This document shows, one piece after another, positions 1-8,081 of a DNA stretch of 64,000 bases. The stretch is from SLHU01 sp009929975 (GTDB lineage Bacteria > Bacillota > Clostridia > Saccharofermentanales > UBA5734). The stretch covers positions 1,710,289-1,774,288 of the forward strand of contig JAXGZQ010000001.1 in the NCBI GenBank assembly GCA_040776905.1, in the 5' to 3' direction. Below the pieces are notes generated by a model. The model saw only the letters and a program-made list of their open reading frames with translations, was not told the DNA's origin and did not search any database. A program made the translations under genes and the position numbers. Numbering within the stretch: position 1 is the stretch's first letter; the number at the start of each line of letters is the position of its first letter.

Positions 1-1137
1 AAAACCTACCTGGCCAGTAGCTGCATAGAGTTCATTAAGTCTCTTAAATACTCTGCCTTGACGATCTGCTACCCAGTAGTAGCCAAAGTCACCGAAGATA
101 ATGGACTTTGCAGATGCAGCGATGGTAGGAACGTAAGATGAAGTGTAAACAGGTCTGTTCAGAATGGTATCTGGTGTTCCAGCCTGAAGTGAAGGCTGCC
201 AGATATACTGACCCTGACCATCTTTTAGCTTTCTAATGGCCTTAATGGTGGCATCGTTCATAACGAACACGGACTTGTTTCTGTAAGGCGATTTAAGAGA
301 GTAGAAGAGATCCAAAATCTCATCGATTGAAATGGCAGTGGCACTTGCAGCAGTTACTCCGATTTGTGCTCCACCGCTAGCGGCAAGGATACCCGTAGGC
401 TTACCAGAACCATCTCCAGTAAAGAAGGCATCTTCTTCTTTGTTACCGATACGTCTTGCAAACTCTCTAGCAATATAGTTTTCAAGATTAAACACGCTGT
501 CATTTAGAAGCTCTTCAGACACCTTGATCATGGTACCTAGCTTGTAAGCACCAATGGAAACCTGACCGAAGCTATCATCGCTTTCAGGAATGGCACCTTC
601 TTCATCAATCCAAGAAGCGGTTCCTTTTGAAGCCACTACTGGAATCTTACGGTCACCAGAAGAAGTTGAGATGACGTTGGCCAGCTTTCTGAAGATATTC
701 TCTTCATCCAGGGCTTCAATAAGGGTACGCTCGAATTCATCTGGTACAAGGTAACCACCTTCTGTGTCAGTGCCAATCTGCAGTGCGTTCTTAATCACTG
801 GATCAAGTCCTTCACCAGAACGGGTTCTCATGGCATTCCAGAATGCTTTCTGGTATTCTGCGGAGGCTCTGCCGCCTTTGGATTCCATACCCTGGAAGAT
901 AGGTTTTCCGGTAAGTGGTGTGTTAAGTGGCTTTGAAAGCTCGCGGTCTAGTGCTTCCTGCTTTTCCAGACGGTCAATTTCCTTACCGAGGGCAACAACA
1001 TCAGCTTCCATCTTTTCATAGGTTGCAGTGTCTTCAGCGGATACAATTCCATCTGTACCTCTTTTGGTATCCAGGAATGCTTTCGCAGCTTCCCAGGATT
1101 TTGCTCTTTTTTCACGCAGTTCAAGAATTTTATTCAT
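1..1137 (-). CDS. HK97-fold major capsid protein (3' end outside window)
   Basis: This is the major head protein of the left prophage. The reading frame opens at ATG 1137 behind an AGGAGG site and stays open to the window edge (379 codons), so the C-terminus is missing. The first ~100 residues are charged and helical (ELREKRAKSWEAAK and similar), which fits the delta/scaffold domain of HK97-type capsid precursors. The body follows with typical phrases such as GGYLVPDEFERTLIEAL, NIFRKLANVIST and FTGDGSGKPTGIL. It sits directly after the Clp-type prohead protease, which in HK97-like phages removes the delta domain. The family call is from sequence pattern and gene order. Confidence 0.93.
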   Translation of the reverse strand, partial: MNKILELREKRAKSWEAAKAFLDTKRGTDGIVSAEDTATYEKMEADVVALGKEIDRLEKQEALDRELSKPLNTPLTGKPIFQGMESKGGRASAEYQKAFWNAMRTRSGEGLDPVIKNALQIGTDTEGGYLVPDEFERTLIEALDEENIFRKLANVISTSSGDRKIPVVASKGTASWIDEEGAIPESDDSFGQVSIGAYKLGTMIKVSEELLNDSVFNLENYIAREFARRIGNKEEDAFFTGDGSGKPTGILAASGGAQIGVTAASATAISIDEILDLFYSLKSPYRNKSVFVMNDATIKAIRKLKDGQGQYIWQPSLQAGTPDTILNRPVYTSSYVPTIAASAKSIIFGDFGYYWVADRQGRVFKRLNELYAATGQVGF

Positions 1138-1156
1138 AGTGTTTTCCTCCTAAAAT

Positions 1157-1855
1157 TTAGTGTTGAATTAAAGAAAGCCGCTTTTCTAGCGACTCAATTG
1201 GGGTGCCAGTATTCTCTTTTTCTAGTTTGGGTTTTACCTTATCAAGCAGGGAGTTGGTAACAGCTCTGCGGCTGAAGGCATAGGTAAAGTCCTCAGTCTG
1301 ATTTCTTTTCTTCTCATCCTCCAAGATGCCATCAGCAAAGCCAAGCTCGATGGCCTTCTTTGCATTGAGCCAGGTTTCTGCATCCATAAGATGGGAGAGC
1401 TTTGTCCTTGATTGACCTGTCTTGATTTCATAGGCATTGATGATGCTCTCCTTAACTTCAGAAAGCATGGCGATGGCTTTTTTCATCTCCTCGCTGTCCC
1501 CAATGGCCACGGTAAGGGGGTTATGGACCATCATAAGGGCTGTTGGTGCCATGAGCACCGTTGTCCCCGCCATAGCGATGACAGAGGCAGCAGAAGCGGC
1601 AATGCCATCAATCTTTACGGTAACAGTGCCTTTGTAATCCATTAGCATGGCGTAAATCTGACTAGCAGCAATGCAATCACCTCCTGGAGAATTTAGCCAA
1701 ATAACAATGTCACCCTCTCCGGCCGTCAATTCTGCTTTGAAGGCTTTAGGGGTGACATCATCATCAAACCATGAATCTTCGGCAATAACGCCGTCTAGAT
1801 AGAGTGTTCGGACGCCAGTGTTTTCATCACGCGCCCAGTTCCAAAACTTCTTCAT
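1157..1855 (-). CDS. Clp-type prohead (head maturation) protease
   Basis: A 232-aa ClpP/crotonase-fold serine protease used to mature phage proheads. The visible catalytic set matches ClpP: serine in GIAASAAS (about residue 88), histidine in MMVHNP (111) and aspartate in HLMDAETW (158). The NSPGGD loop at 55-60 is also typical. It lies between portal and capsid, the standard position in HK97-type heads, and its start overlaps the portal stop by 4 nt, so it is probably translationally coupled. The last ~40 residues are charged and not part of the ClpP core. The start is ATG 1855. Confidence 0.95.
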   Translation of the reverse strand: MKKFWNWARDENTGVRTLYLDGVIAEDSWFDDDVTPKAFKAELTAGEGDIVIWLNSPGGDCIAASQIYAMLMDYKGTVTVKIDGIAASAASVIAMAGTTVLMAPTALMMVHNPLTVAIGDSEEMKKAIAMLSEVKESIINAYEIKTGQSRTKLSHLMDAETWLNAKKAIELGFADGILEDEKKRNQTEDFTYAFSRRAVTNSLLDKVKPKLEKENTGTPIESLEKRLSLIQH

Positions 1856-3114
1856 TTAGGTTCCTCCGTTTCTTTGATATTTGCGAACGCGCCTGCGTCC
1901 TGTAATTTAGTCATGGCCCCGTTGATGAGGTAGAGGTCGCCACCTAAGGATTCTGGAATTCTATCCAGATTTTCAAGTTCTCTGATATCATTGGCGCTCA
2001 TCCAACCGTTTTGACGAGCAGTGGCATAACCACTCATACGGCTGACATAATCGCCACGCAGAAGGCCATCCACGTTAAACTTGATAAACACATTAGGTTT
2101 TTCGCTTTCCATGAGCAGTGCCCTACACATGGACTGTTCCCAGCGGACCACCCAAGGGTCGAGGGTATATTTTACGAATTCAAGTGATTGCTGCTCGATG
2201 TTACTAAAGGATGACTTCTCAAGGTCAGCAAGCATATGAGGGGGCACTCTAAAGATACGAGCGATCTCATTGATCTGAAACTTTCTGGTTTCCAGGAACT
2301 GTGCCTGCTCAGGTGAAATACCAATAGGCTGGTACTTCATGCCTTCTTCAAGAACAGCCACCCGGTGAGCATTGCCACTTCCTTGATAAGCTGCATTCCA
2401 GGATTCTTTGATTCTTGCTGGGTCTTTAATGGTACCAGGGTGTTCTAGGACGCCACCCGGTGAAGCACCATTAGCAAAAAACTTAGCTCCATATTCTTCA
2501 GTAGCTATGGCTAGGCCCACAGCATTTTTTGCCATGGCAATGGGTGAATAGCCTACCAGCCCATCAAAGCCAAGTCCTGGGATATGAAGGACATCTGATG
2601 GTGAAAGATACACTTGATGTTCTCTGCCAAGAGTAGGAGCATCTTCACTACCACGCTGGTACAAATAGAAAAGCCGACCACTTGAATCGCGATCGACTGT
2701 CATTTTGTTTGGCATGAGTGGATAGAGAGATATCACTTCACCTCTTGCATTTCGAATAATCTGAGCATAGGCATTTCCCCATAATAAAAGATGACTCATC
2801 AGCGTCTCTCTAAACGCAAAAGAAGTCATCTCAGGATTTGGTTCATCATGAAGTAATTTGTAAAGCGGGTGTTTTAAGTTTTTCTCCTTGCCACCTGAAT
2901 CATTGTACTTGTAAACATGAAGAGGCAAACCAGCTAAGGTCTCCGATAAGATTCTTACGCAGCTGTAGACCGCTGTCATCTGCATCGCAGTTTGCTCATT
3001 GACCGGTTTTCCAGCACTGGTGCTCCCAAAAAAGAAGCTGTATCGGCTTCCACCAAGAGCGTCTTTAGGCTTGTCTCGGGCCTTGAATATTCCTTGCAGT
3101 ATTCCCACGGGCAT
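1852..3114 (-). CDS. Phage portal protein, HK97 family
   Basis: The portal forms the dodecameric ring at the head vertex through which DNA is packaged. The 420-aa product has family phrases AVYSCVRILSETLAGLPL, HPLYKLLHDEPN, WGNAYAQIIRN and FRVPPHMLADLEKSSFSNIEQQ. I place the start at ATG 3114, since AAAGGAGG lies 3 nt before a TTG at 3117 and better fits the following ATG. It follows terL by about 10 nt and overlaps the protease gene by 4 nt, giving the usual terL-portal-protease-capsid order. Confidence 0.95.
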   Translation of the reverse strand: MPVGILQGIFKARDKPKDALGGSRYSFFFGSTSAGKPVNEQTAMQMTAVYSCVRILSETLAGLPLHVYKYNDSGGKEKNLKHPLYKLLHDEPNPEMTSFAFRETLMSHLLLWGNAYAQIIRNARGEVISLYPLMPNKMTVDRDSSGRLFYLYQRGSEDAPTLGREHQVYLSPSDVLHIPGLGFDGLVGYSPIAMAKNAVGLAIATEEYGAKFFANGASPGGVLEHPGTIKDPARIKESWNAAYQGSGNAHRVAVLEEGMKYQPIGISPEQAQFLETRKFQINEIARIFRVPPHMLADLEKSSFSNIEQQSLEFVKYTLDPWVVRWEQSMCRALLMESEKPNVFIKFNVDGLLRGDYVSRMSGYATARQNGWMSANDIRELENLDRIPESLGGDLYLINGAMTKLQDAGAFANIKETEEPK

Positions 3115-3126
3115 CAACCTCCTTTC

Positions 3127-4728
3127 CTAAAATACGAGTAGTCCTCGATCGTCATAAACAGAATTACCAGTTTCTCCACCACAGCGAATCGCTCGGTCAA
3201 GAGCCATGATTGTAGCAACAGCACCGTCAATCTTCTCTGTGGATTTCTCTTTGTCTGCTTTGATATTCCCAGCGGGATCGGTTCTAATAAAAATGTTATC
3301 CATCATCCAGCGAAGAACTGGGTGACCACCGTGAGCGATTTTCTGCTCTAGTGTGAGTTTCATTAGTTCCTTAGTTGGCGGAGACATATCTTTGAAGCCC
3401 TGACCAAAAGGGACAACGGTGAATCCTAAATTCTCTAGGTTCTGTGTCATCTGAACTGCACCCCAACGGTCAAAGGCAATCTCACGGATGTTATATTTCA
3501 TTCCAAGTTCCTCAATGAAAGTCTCGATGAAACCGTAATGGACTACGTTACCTTCGGTAGTAAGAAGGAAGCCTTGTTTTTCCCATACATCATAATTGAC
3601 ATGATCCCGTCTAACCCTAAGATCAATGCTGTCTTCTGGTATCCAGAAGTATGGAAGAACCACATAGTTGTCCTCTTCATCCTGTGGTGGGAAGACCAGA
3701 ACGAAGGCTGTAATGTCAGTGGAAGAGGAAAGGTCCAGTCCACCATAGCAGACGCGACCTTTAAGGCTTTCTGGATTAACCGGAAAAGCACAGGCATCCC
3801 ATTTATCCATTGGCATCCATCGAATAGCCTGCTTAACCCACTGATTGAGTCGAAGCTGCCTGAAGCTGTTTTCCTCTGCGGGGTTTTGTCTTGCAGACTC
3901 ATAGGCCATTTTTACTTTATCCATGCTGACAGTAATGCCGAGGGATGGATTTGCTTTCTTCCACACCTTTGGATCAGACCAGTCATCTTCAAGAGCTGCA
4001 CCATAAATGACAGGATAGAAAGTAGGGTCGTTCTTCCTTCCTGCCATGATGTCCAGTGCTTTCTGATGAACCTCCCAGCAGATACTATTTTGATTATCTC
4101 CGGCGGTGGTGATTAGAAAGTACAAAGGCTGCATCCTGGCATCACCACTACCTTTGGTCATAACATCATAGAGCTTTCGGTTTGGTTGAGTGTGGAGCTC
4201 ATCGAAGACAACACCATGGGTGTTAAAGCCATGTTTGTTTCCAACATCCGCTGAGAGCACTTGATAGATGCTTCCAGTAGGTTGATAGATCAGTCTTTTC
4301 TGTGAGTCCAAAATCTTTACCCGCTTTGATAAAGCTGGGCACATTCGCACCATGTCAGCTGCCACATTAAAAACGATGGAGGCTTGGTTACGGTCTGCAG
4401 CGCAGCCATAAACCTCGGCACGTTCTTCATTATCACCACAGGTTAAGAGCAGGGCAACAGCCGCAGCGAGCTCACTTTTCCCCATCTTCTTTGGTATTTC
4501 TACATAGGCAGTATTAAATTGACGATAGCCATTTGGTTTTATGGTTCCAAATAAATCCCGGATGATTTGCTCTTGCCAATCAATAAGTTCAAAGGGCTTT
4601 CCTGCCCAGGTTCCTTTGGTATGGGAAAGGCATTCAATAAAGCCAACTGCATAGTCCGCCATCTCCTTACTGTAATGAGAATCCTTGGCCATGTAAGAGG
4701 TTGGTTTATACTTCTTTAGTTTTCGGAT
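3127..4728 (-). CDS. Terminase large subunit (ATPase/nuclease), probable ATC start
   Basis: TerL is the packaging motor. Counting from ATG 4692, the Walker A-like PKKMGKSE is at 67-74, Walker B VVFDELH is around 162-168, and the RNase H-like nuclease acidic motif is in YGGLDLSS. That ATG has no ribosome binding site. A strong AAAGGAGG lies about 40 nt further upstream, and 9 nt after it the same frame reads ATC-CGA-AAA-CTA (IRKL). The right prophage encodes the same 12-residue extension with mostly third-position differences and reads ATA at that place. I therefore extend the gene to ATC 4728; ATG 4692 is the conservative alternative. Confidence 0.85.
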   Translation of the reverse strand: MRKLKKYKPTSYMAKDSHYSKEMADYAVGFIECLSHTKGTWAGKPFELIDWQEQIIRDLFGTIKPNGYRQFNTAYVEIPKKMGKSELAAAVALLLTCGDNEERAEVYGCAADRNQASIVFNVAADMVRMCPALSKRVKILDSQKRLIYQPTGSIYQVLSADVGNKHGFNTHGVVFDELHTQPNRKLYDVMTKGSGDARMQPLYFLITTAGDNQNSICWEVHQKALDIMAGRKNDPTFYPVIYGAALEDDWSDPKVWKKANPSLGITVSMDKVKMAYESARQNPAEENSFRQLRLNQWVKQAIRWMPMDKWDACAFPVNPESLKGRVCYGGLDLSSSTDITAFVLVFPPQDEEDNYVVLPYFWIPEDSIDLRVRRDHVNYDVWEKQGFLLTTEGNVVHYGFIETFIEELGMKYNIREIAFDRWGAVQMTQNLENLGFTVVPFGQGFKDMSPPTKELMKLTLEQKIAHGGHPVLRWMMDNIFIRTDPAGNIKADKEKSTEKIDGAVATIMALDRAIRCGGETGNSVYDDRGLLVF

Positions 4729-4755
4729 ATGCGGACACCTCCTTTAAAAAGACAT

Positions 4756-4776
4756 AAAAAATAGACCCTAAGGTCT
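4756..4776 (-). terminator. Rho-independent terminator upstream of terL
   Basis: On the minus strand AGACC and GGTCT pair around a TTAG loop and are followed by A and six T residues. It separates the small-protein operon from terL, as does a terminator at the same place in the right prophage. Confidence 0.7.
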
Positions 4777-4833
4777 TCTGTAACGAGGAAAAGAGCCATA
4801 CAGCCCTGTTCCTTTATGCGTTTTATCTTGTTG

Positions 4834-5058
4834 TTAATTGTATTCCTTCATCAAAATTTCAAGCGCTGCTTTTGCAATGGCGTCTATGGGTTCAATATCC
4901 CAGCCTCTATCAAAGTTTGCGATGATCTGGCCATCTCGCTTTAGCATCAGTTTTGATATTCTACCCTCATCAATGCCATAAGGGGAGCCTAAGTCAAAGC
5001 TTTTGATCCAGTAATGAATGGTTTTGTTTTCGACTTCGATTTTACCTTTTCTCCACAT
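4834..5058 (-). CDS. Small conserved phage protein (74 aa)
   Basis: I do not know the function. The protein is homologous to the 70-aa product at 62833-63045 of the right prophage, sharing the pattern YGI(D/E)EGRISKL, a KRDG turn and DRGWD(I/L)EP, so it is a real gene under selection. Both copies are the last small gene before the terminator and terL. It starts at ATG 5058 (MWRKGKIE) and is about 14 nt from its upstream neighbour. No membrane segment or known motif is visible. Confidence 0.8.
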   Translation of the reverse strand: MWRKGKIEVENKTIHYWIKSFDLGSPYGIDEGRISKLMLKRDGQIIANFDRGWDIEPIDAIAKAALEILMKEYN

Positions 5059-5072
5059 GGTCTAATCCTCCC

Positions 5073-5429
5073 TTAAATCCTAACCAAGATTGCTGGTAGC
5101 ATTTGCTTTTCGCCGGTCTGCCAGTCGGTGTAGCTTGTCTTAACCTTGGTAAGTCCGTCCATCCTGCAGCCGTGCTTTTCAAATTCGGCAAGGGTTGCGA
5201 TCAGTCCTGAGAAGGTGCTAGAAATGGTGATGTGGTCGATTCCGTAGGCTCTGCAGGCTTTAACAATGGGTTCAATGTCGTAATCCCAAATGACCTCAGA
5301 AAAGTCGATGGTGTCGTTTCCCGCTTCCTTGCTTCTTTCGTAAGCCCAGTACATGGTGCTGTTGATTCCTGATTCCTTAAAATTTGCGCCGGTTGCTTTG
5401 GCTTCTTCAAATGCCTTGATTTCTTTCAT
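5073..5429 (-). CDS. Hypothetical phage protein (118 aa)
   Basis: The start is taken at ATG 5429 (MKEIKAFEEAK), 8 nt after GGAGG; a longer in-frame ATG at 5444 has no site. The protein has a mixed alpha/beta look with a hydrophobic ITISSTFSGLIATLAEFEKHG stretch and a C-terminal strand. There is no counterpart in the right prophage at this place. It is the first gene after the promoter at 5472-5499, which probably drives it together with the 74-aa gene downstream. Function unknown. Confidence 0.75.
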   Translation of the reverse strand: MKEIKAFEEAKATGANFKESGINSTMYWAYERSKEAGNDTIDFSEVIWDYDIEPIVKACRAYGIDHITISSTFSGLIATLAEFEKHGCRMDGLTKVKTSYTDWQTGEKQMLPAILVRI

Positions 5430-5471
5430 TTTCTCATCCTCCATTTAGTGTGTTTTGTTTTGGTATTACAT

Positions 5472-5499
5472 ATATCACTCTAAACGAGAATAATAGCAA
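5472..5499 (-). promoter_or_regulatory. Promoter of the TTGCTA-N16-TGATAT family, copy B
   Basis: The minus strand reads TTGCTA, 16 nt, TGATAT, with AGAG just before the -10 box. Three other copies in this window (6797-6824, 61374-61401, 62773-62800) have the same boxes and exactly the same spacing, always 30-75 nt upstream of a small phage gene. Confidence 0.75.
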
Positions 5500-5539
5500 G
5501 TCATTTCTGTAGTAATAGAGCAGGTTTTTGGCTCTGAGG

Positions 5540-5851
5540 CTAATCCTCAATCGCTGTATACCGCGAGTAATCATAGCCTTCTGTGCTCGACAATATCTTT
5601 TCACCGGTGTCTTTGTTATTGATCCTGATGCATCGAAGCTCACCTTTTTCGTTGGTGCCGCCATCTGACTTCTTGATCCAGGGCTGATCCTCAAGAAAAT
5701 CACTGGTGAACTTCTTGAATTCTGAATCAGTAAGCTCCACTTCTCGAATCACAGTATAATCAGAACCAATGACGCCATCTTCCTTTGCTTCTTCAGTTGC
5801 TTCTTTTAGTTCCTTTAGGTTGTAGAACTTTCGACCAAATAGTGCCTTCAT
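5540..5851 (-). CDS. Hypothetical phage protein (103 aa)
   Basis: Starts at ATG 5851, 2 nt after the stop of the DUF4314 gene. The sequence is acidic and charged (KELKEATEEAKEDG, DSEFKKFTSDFLEDQPWIKKSDGG). The right prophage carries a different protein (DUF5049-like, 62541-62720) at this position, so this is a point of gene replacement. No motif allows a functional call. Confidence 0.75.
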   Translation of the reverse strand: MKALFGRKFYNLKELKEATEEAKEDGVIGSDYTVIREVELTDSEFKKFTSDFLEDQPWIKKSDGGTNEKGELRCIRINNKDTGEKILSSTEGYDYSRYTAIED

Positions 5852-5853
5852 TG

Positions 5854-6096
5854 CTATGCCTCCTCCCTGGACTTTTCATCGATTACTTTGCAGGAATCAA
5901 TGCCGTAAACCACATTCAAGCTACTGCCGTTGTCCCACTGAACCATGATGGAGCCTGTGTCATCCACGCCCCACACGGTGCCTTTTGTGCCTGTTGGTGG
6001 TGCTTGCACATCATCCATCCAAAGGAGCTGGACCCTGGCGCCAGCGGGGTACTGCTTGCGCAGGTGGGCCAGTCTTTCTTTACTGATCGGTTTCAT
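5854..6096 (-). CDS. DUF4314 family protein
   Basis: An 80-aa protein of the DUF4314 type, a small beta-rich domain seen in Firmicutes phages. The core pattern is YPAGARVQLLWMDD..PPTGTKGTV..VDDTGSIMVQWDNGSSLNVVYG. The start is ATG 6096, placed by GGAGG 8-10 nt upstream; the longer frame to 6222 runs inside the upstream gene and has no site. The homologue at 62306-62548 is also 80 aa and follows the same partner. It overlaps the upstream gene by 17 nt. Molecular function is not known. Confidence 0.85.
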   Translation of the reverse strand: MKPISKERLAHLRKQYPAGARVQLLWMDDVQAPPTGTKGTVWGVDDTGSIMVQWDNGSSLNVVYGIDSCKVIDEKSREEA

Positions 6097-6763
6097 TTGG
6101 AGCACCTCCTTTGAAAGCACTGCTTCCTGAAAGGTTTTGAAGGAGAATCTTTCTGTGGGTTTTGAATTCTTCTCCAATAAAGCCGAGGCGGAGAAGGAAG
6201 CAGCGGAATGCGTATTTTTCATTATCGACGTCTTTCTCTTTTACGGTGATTCTCTTTTGGGTTTTCGCCATCTCACAAAGCTTTGTAATGAACTGGGAGT
6301 AGGCTTTTATCTCATCCGGATTTGGTAGCTTTGAAAACCAAGGGAAGCTTATGCGTTCCTCGTCGGATTCAATGGGAAGGGTATCCACATTCAGAGCCTT
6401 CTTAATCAAGTTGCCTTTTGCATCTAGCAATTTGGCTAGCTTCTCCAGGTCTTCATCGGAGAGGGAGTCTTTTGGAATCTGGATGATGAGTCCAGTTTCT
6501 TCAGGTTCCGTTTCAGCAGGAGCTGGTTCATCCACCTCAGCTTCAAACCCAGCGTCTTGTAGCTTTTTCATCAGCGCATTGATATCATCCTGAACCACTT
6601 CCCTGTCAAAGGTTAGCTCTCCGTCTTTTCCAATGTGGTAAGGTCCCACCTGGTAAGCACAAGATGGAACTCCCAGGTATTTTGAAGGAACCTCTGTGAT
6701 TTCACTGATGAGCTTCACCAGCTTTTTACGTTCGTTACCAGTTACGTTGTAATTGATTTTCAT
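6080..6763 (-). CDS. Conserved phage protein often annotated 'virulence-related'
   Basis: The protein has two conserved blocks. The N-terminal ~70 residues (VTGNERKKLVKLISEITEVPSKYLGVPSCAYQVGPYHI) form a compact domain. The C-terminal ~120 residues (ISFPWFSKLP, YSQFITKLCEMAKTQKRITVKEKDVDNEKYAFRCFLLRLGFIG, RKILLQNLSGSSAF) form a second. An acidic, Pro/Glu-rich linker joins them. The right homologue (291 aa) differs mainly by a longer linker. Such proteins are common beside DUF4314 in Clostridia phages, but no biochemical role is known to me. It starts at ATG 6763 behind an AAGGAGG site. Confidence 0.8.
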   Translation of the reverse strand: MKINYNVTGNERKKLVKLISEITEVPSKYLGVPSCAYQVGPYHIGKDGELTFDREVVQDDINALMKKLQDAGFEAEVDEPAPAETEPEETGLIIQIPKDSLSDEDLEKLAKLLDAKGNLIKKALNVDTLPIESDEERISFPWFSKLPNPDEIKAYSQFITKLCEMAKTQKRITVKEKDVDNEKYAFRCFLLRLGFIGEEFKTHRKILLQNLSGSSAFKGGAPNETDQ

Positions 6764-6796
6764 AGTATTGACCTCCTTGTTTTTTGCTTACTACAT

Positions 6797-6824
6797 ATAT
6801 CACTCTAAGTGATGTTAATAGCAA
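6797..6824 (-). promoter_or_regulatory. Promoter of the TTGCTA-N16-TGATAT family, copy A
   Basis: TTGCTA, 16-nt spacer, TGATAT on the minus strand, 33 nt before the start of the virulence-related gene. It shares the AGAG extension with the other three copies in the window. Confidence 0.75.
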
Positions 6825-6845
6825 GTCTATCTTTCGATAGTTGTG

Positions 6846-8081
6846 TTATTTATTTTCAGGGAGGTCGCTGTAGCGGTATTCTTTGCCATCACGCAGGAGA
6901 TAAACATCATCTGAGGTCACTGCTCCAGAAATGAACCTTTCGACTATAACATCACAAAACTTCTCATCAAGCTCAATGGTGTGACAGATCCTGTTGGTCT
7001 GGTCACAGGCAATAAGCGTACTACCAGAACCACCAAAGGGATCCAGGACGATGCAATTGCTAAGACTTGAATTAAGAATTGGATGGGCCACAAGAGCTAC
7101 TGGCTTCATTGTTGGATGAGAGCCATTCTTCTTAGGTTTTTCAAATTCCCAAATAGTCGTTTGCTTTCTATCGGCGTACCAGTTATGTCTGCCTTTCTTC
7201 TTCCACCCAAAGAGCACAGGTTCATGCTGCCACTGGTATGGAGATCTACCAAGGACCAACGATTGCTTTTTCCAAATGCAGGTGCCGGATAGATAGAAGC
7301 CAGCTTCTGAGAAGGCTTTTCTAAAATTCAGTCCTTCCGTATCTGCGTGGAAAACATAGATAGAGGAGTCCTGGGTCATGACAGCTTCCGTATTGGTAAA
7401 GGCTGCCAGTAGGAATTCATAGAAAGCAGAATCACCCATGTTGTCGTTTTTGATTTTTCCGGCAGAGCCTTCATAGTTTACATTGTAAGGGGGATCTGTC
7501 ACCACAAGGTTTGCCAGCTTTCCATCCATGAGGAGAGCAAAGGTTTCTGGCTTGGTGGAATCACCACAGACCAGTCTATGGGGACCAAGCTTCCAGACGT
7601 CACCCAGTTTTGTCATGGCGGGTTTTTCCAGCTCTGCATCCACATCAAACTCATCATCGTGAATGCCTTCCTTCAAGGAATCCTTAAACAGATCATCCAA
7701 CTCAGAAGGATCAAAACCTGTAAGAGAAACATCAAAGTCAGCACCCTGCAGGTCAGCAATAAGTAGCGCCAGTTTATCCTTATCCCAGTCGCCAGAAACT
7801 TTGTTCATTGCAACGTTTAGTGCTTTTTCCTGTTCGGTGTTCAGATCTACCACAACGCATTCGGCTTCCTTTTGTCCTAGATGCTTAAGCACACTAAGCC
7901 TCTGATGACCTGAAATCACAGTGTTATCATTATTCGCATTAACGACGATAAGCTCCACATATCCAAAATTCTCAATGGAGGCTTTTAGCTTTTCAAACTC
8001 TGGATCTCCAGGCTTTAGTTCTTTTCTAGGGTTGTAGACTGCAGGATTCAGATCTGAAAGCTTTATTTTTTGTATATTCAT
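6846..8081 (-). CDS. ParB-domain DNA methyltransferase (N6-A or N4-C, beta class)
   Basis: The N-terminal ~90 residues are a ParB/Srx-like domain (VISGHQRLSVLKHLG). The C-terminal part is an amino-methyltransferase with catalytic DPPYNVNYEG about residue 195 and the SAM-binding DPFGGSGSTLIACD about residue 345, so motif IV precedes motif I as in the beta class. The gene overlaps metK by 4 nt (ATGA), implying coupled synthesis of enzyme and cofactor supply. The C-terminal two-thirds are very close to the right-hand homologue, but the ParB domains are strongly diverged, suggesting domain exchange. It probably modifies phage DNA against host restriction. Confidence 0.95.
   Translation of the reverse strand: MNIQKIKLSDLNPAVYNPRKELKPGDPEFEKLKASIENFGYVELIVVNANNDNTVISGHQRLSVLKHLGQKEAECVVVDLNTEQEKALNVAMNKVSGDWDKDKLALLIADLQGADFDVSLTGFDPSELDDLFKDSLKEGIHDDEFDVDAELEKPAMTKLGDVWKLGPHRLVCGDSTKPETFALLMDGKLANLVVTDPPYNVNYEGSAGKIKNDNMGDSAFYEFLLAAFTNTEAVMTQDSSIYVFHADTEGLNFRKAFSEAGFYLSGTCIWKKQSLVLGRSPYQWQHEPVLFGWKKKGRHNWYADRKQTTIWEFEKPKKNGSHPTMKPVALVAHPILNSSLSNCIVLDPFGGSGSTLIACDQTNRICHTIELDEKFCDVIVERFISGAVTSDDVYLLRDGKEYRYSDLPENK

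Noticed and set aside
3538..4116. Long plus-strand open frame (192 codons) opposite terL
   Set aside because: It is a shadow of the conserved terL frame, has no ribosome binding site and no recognisable protein pattern.
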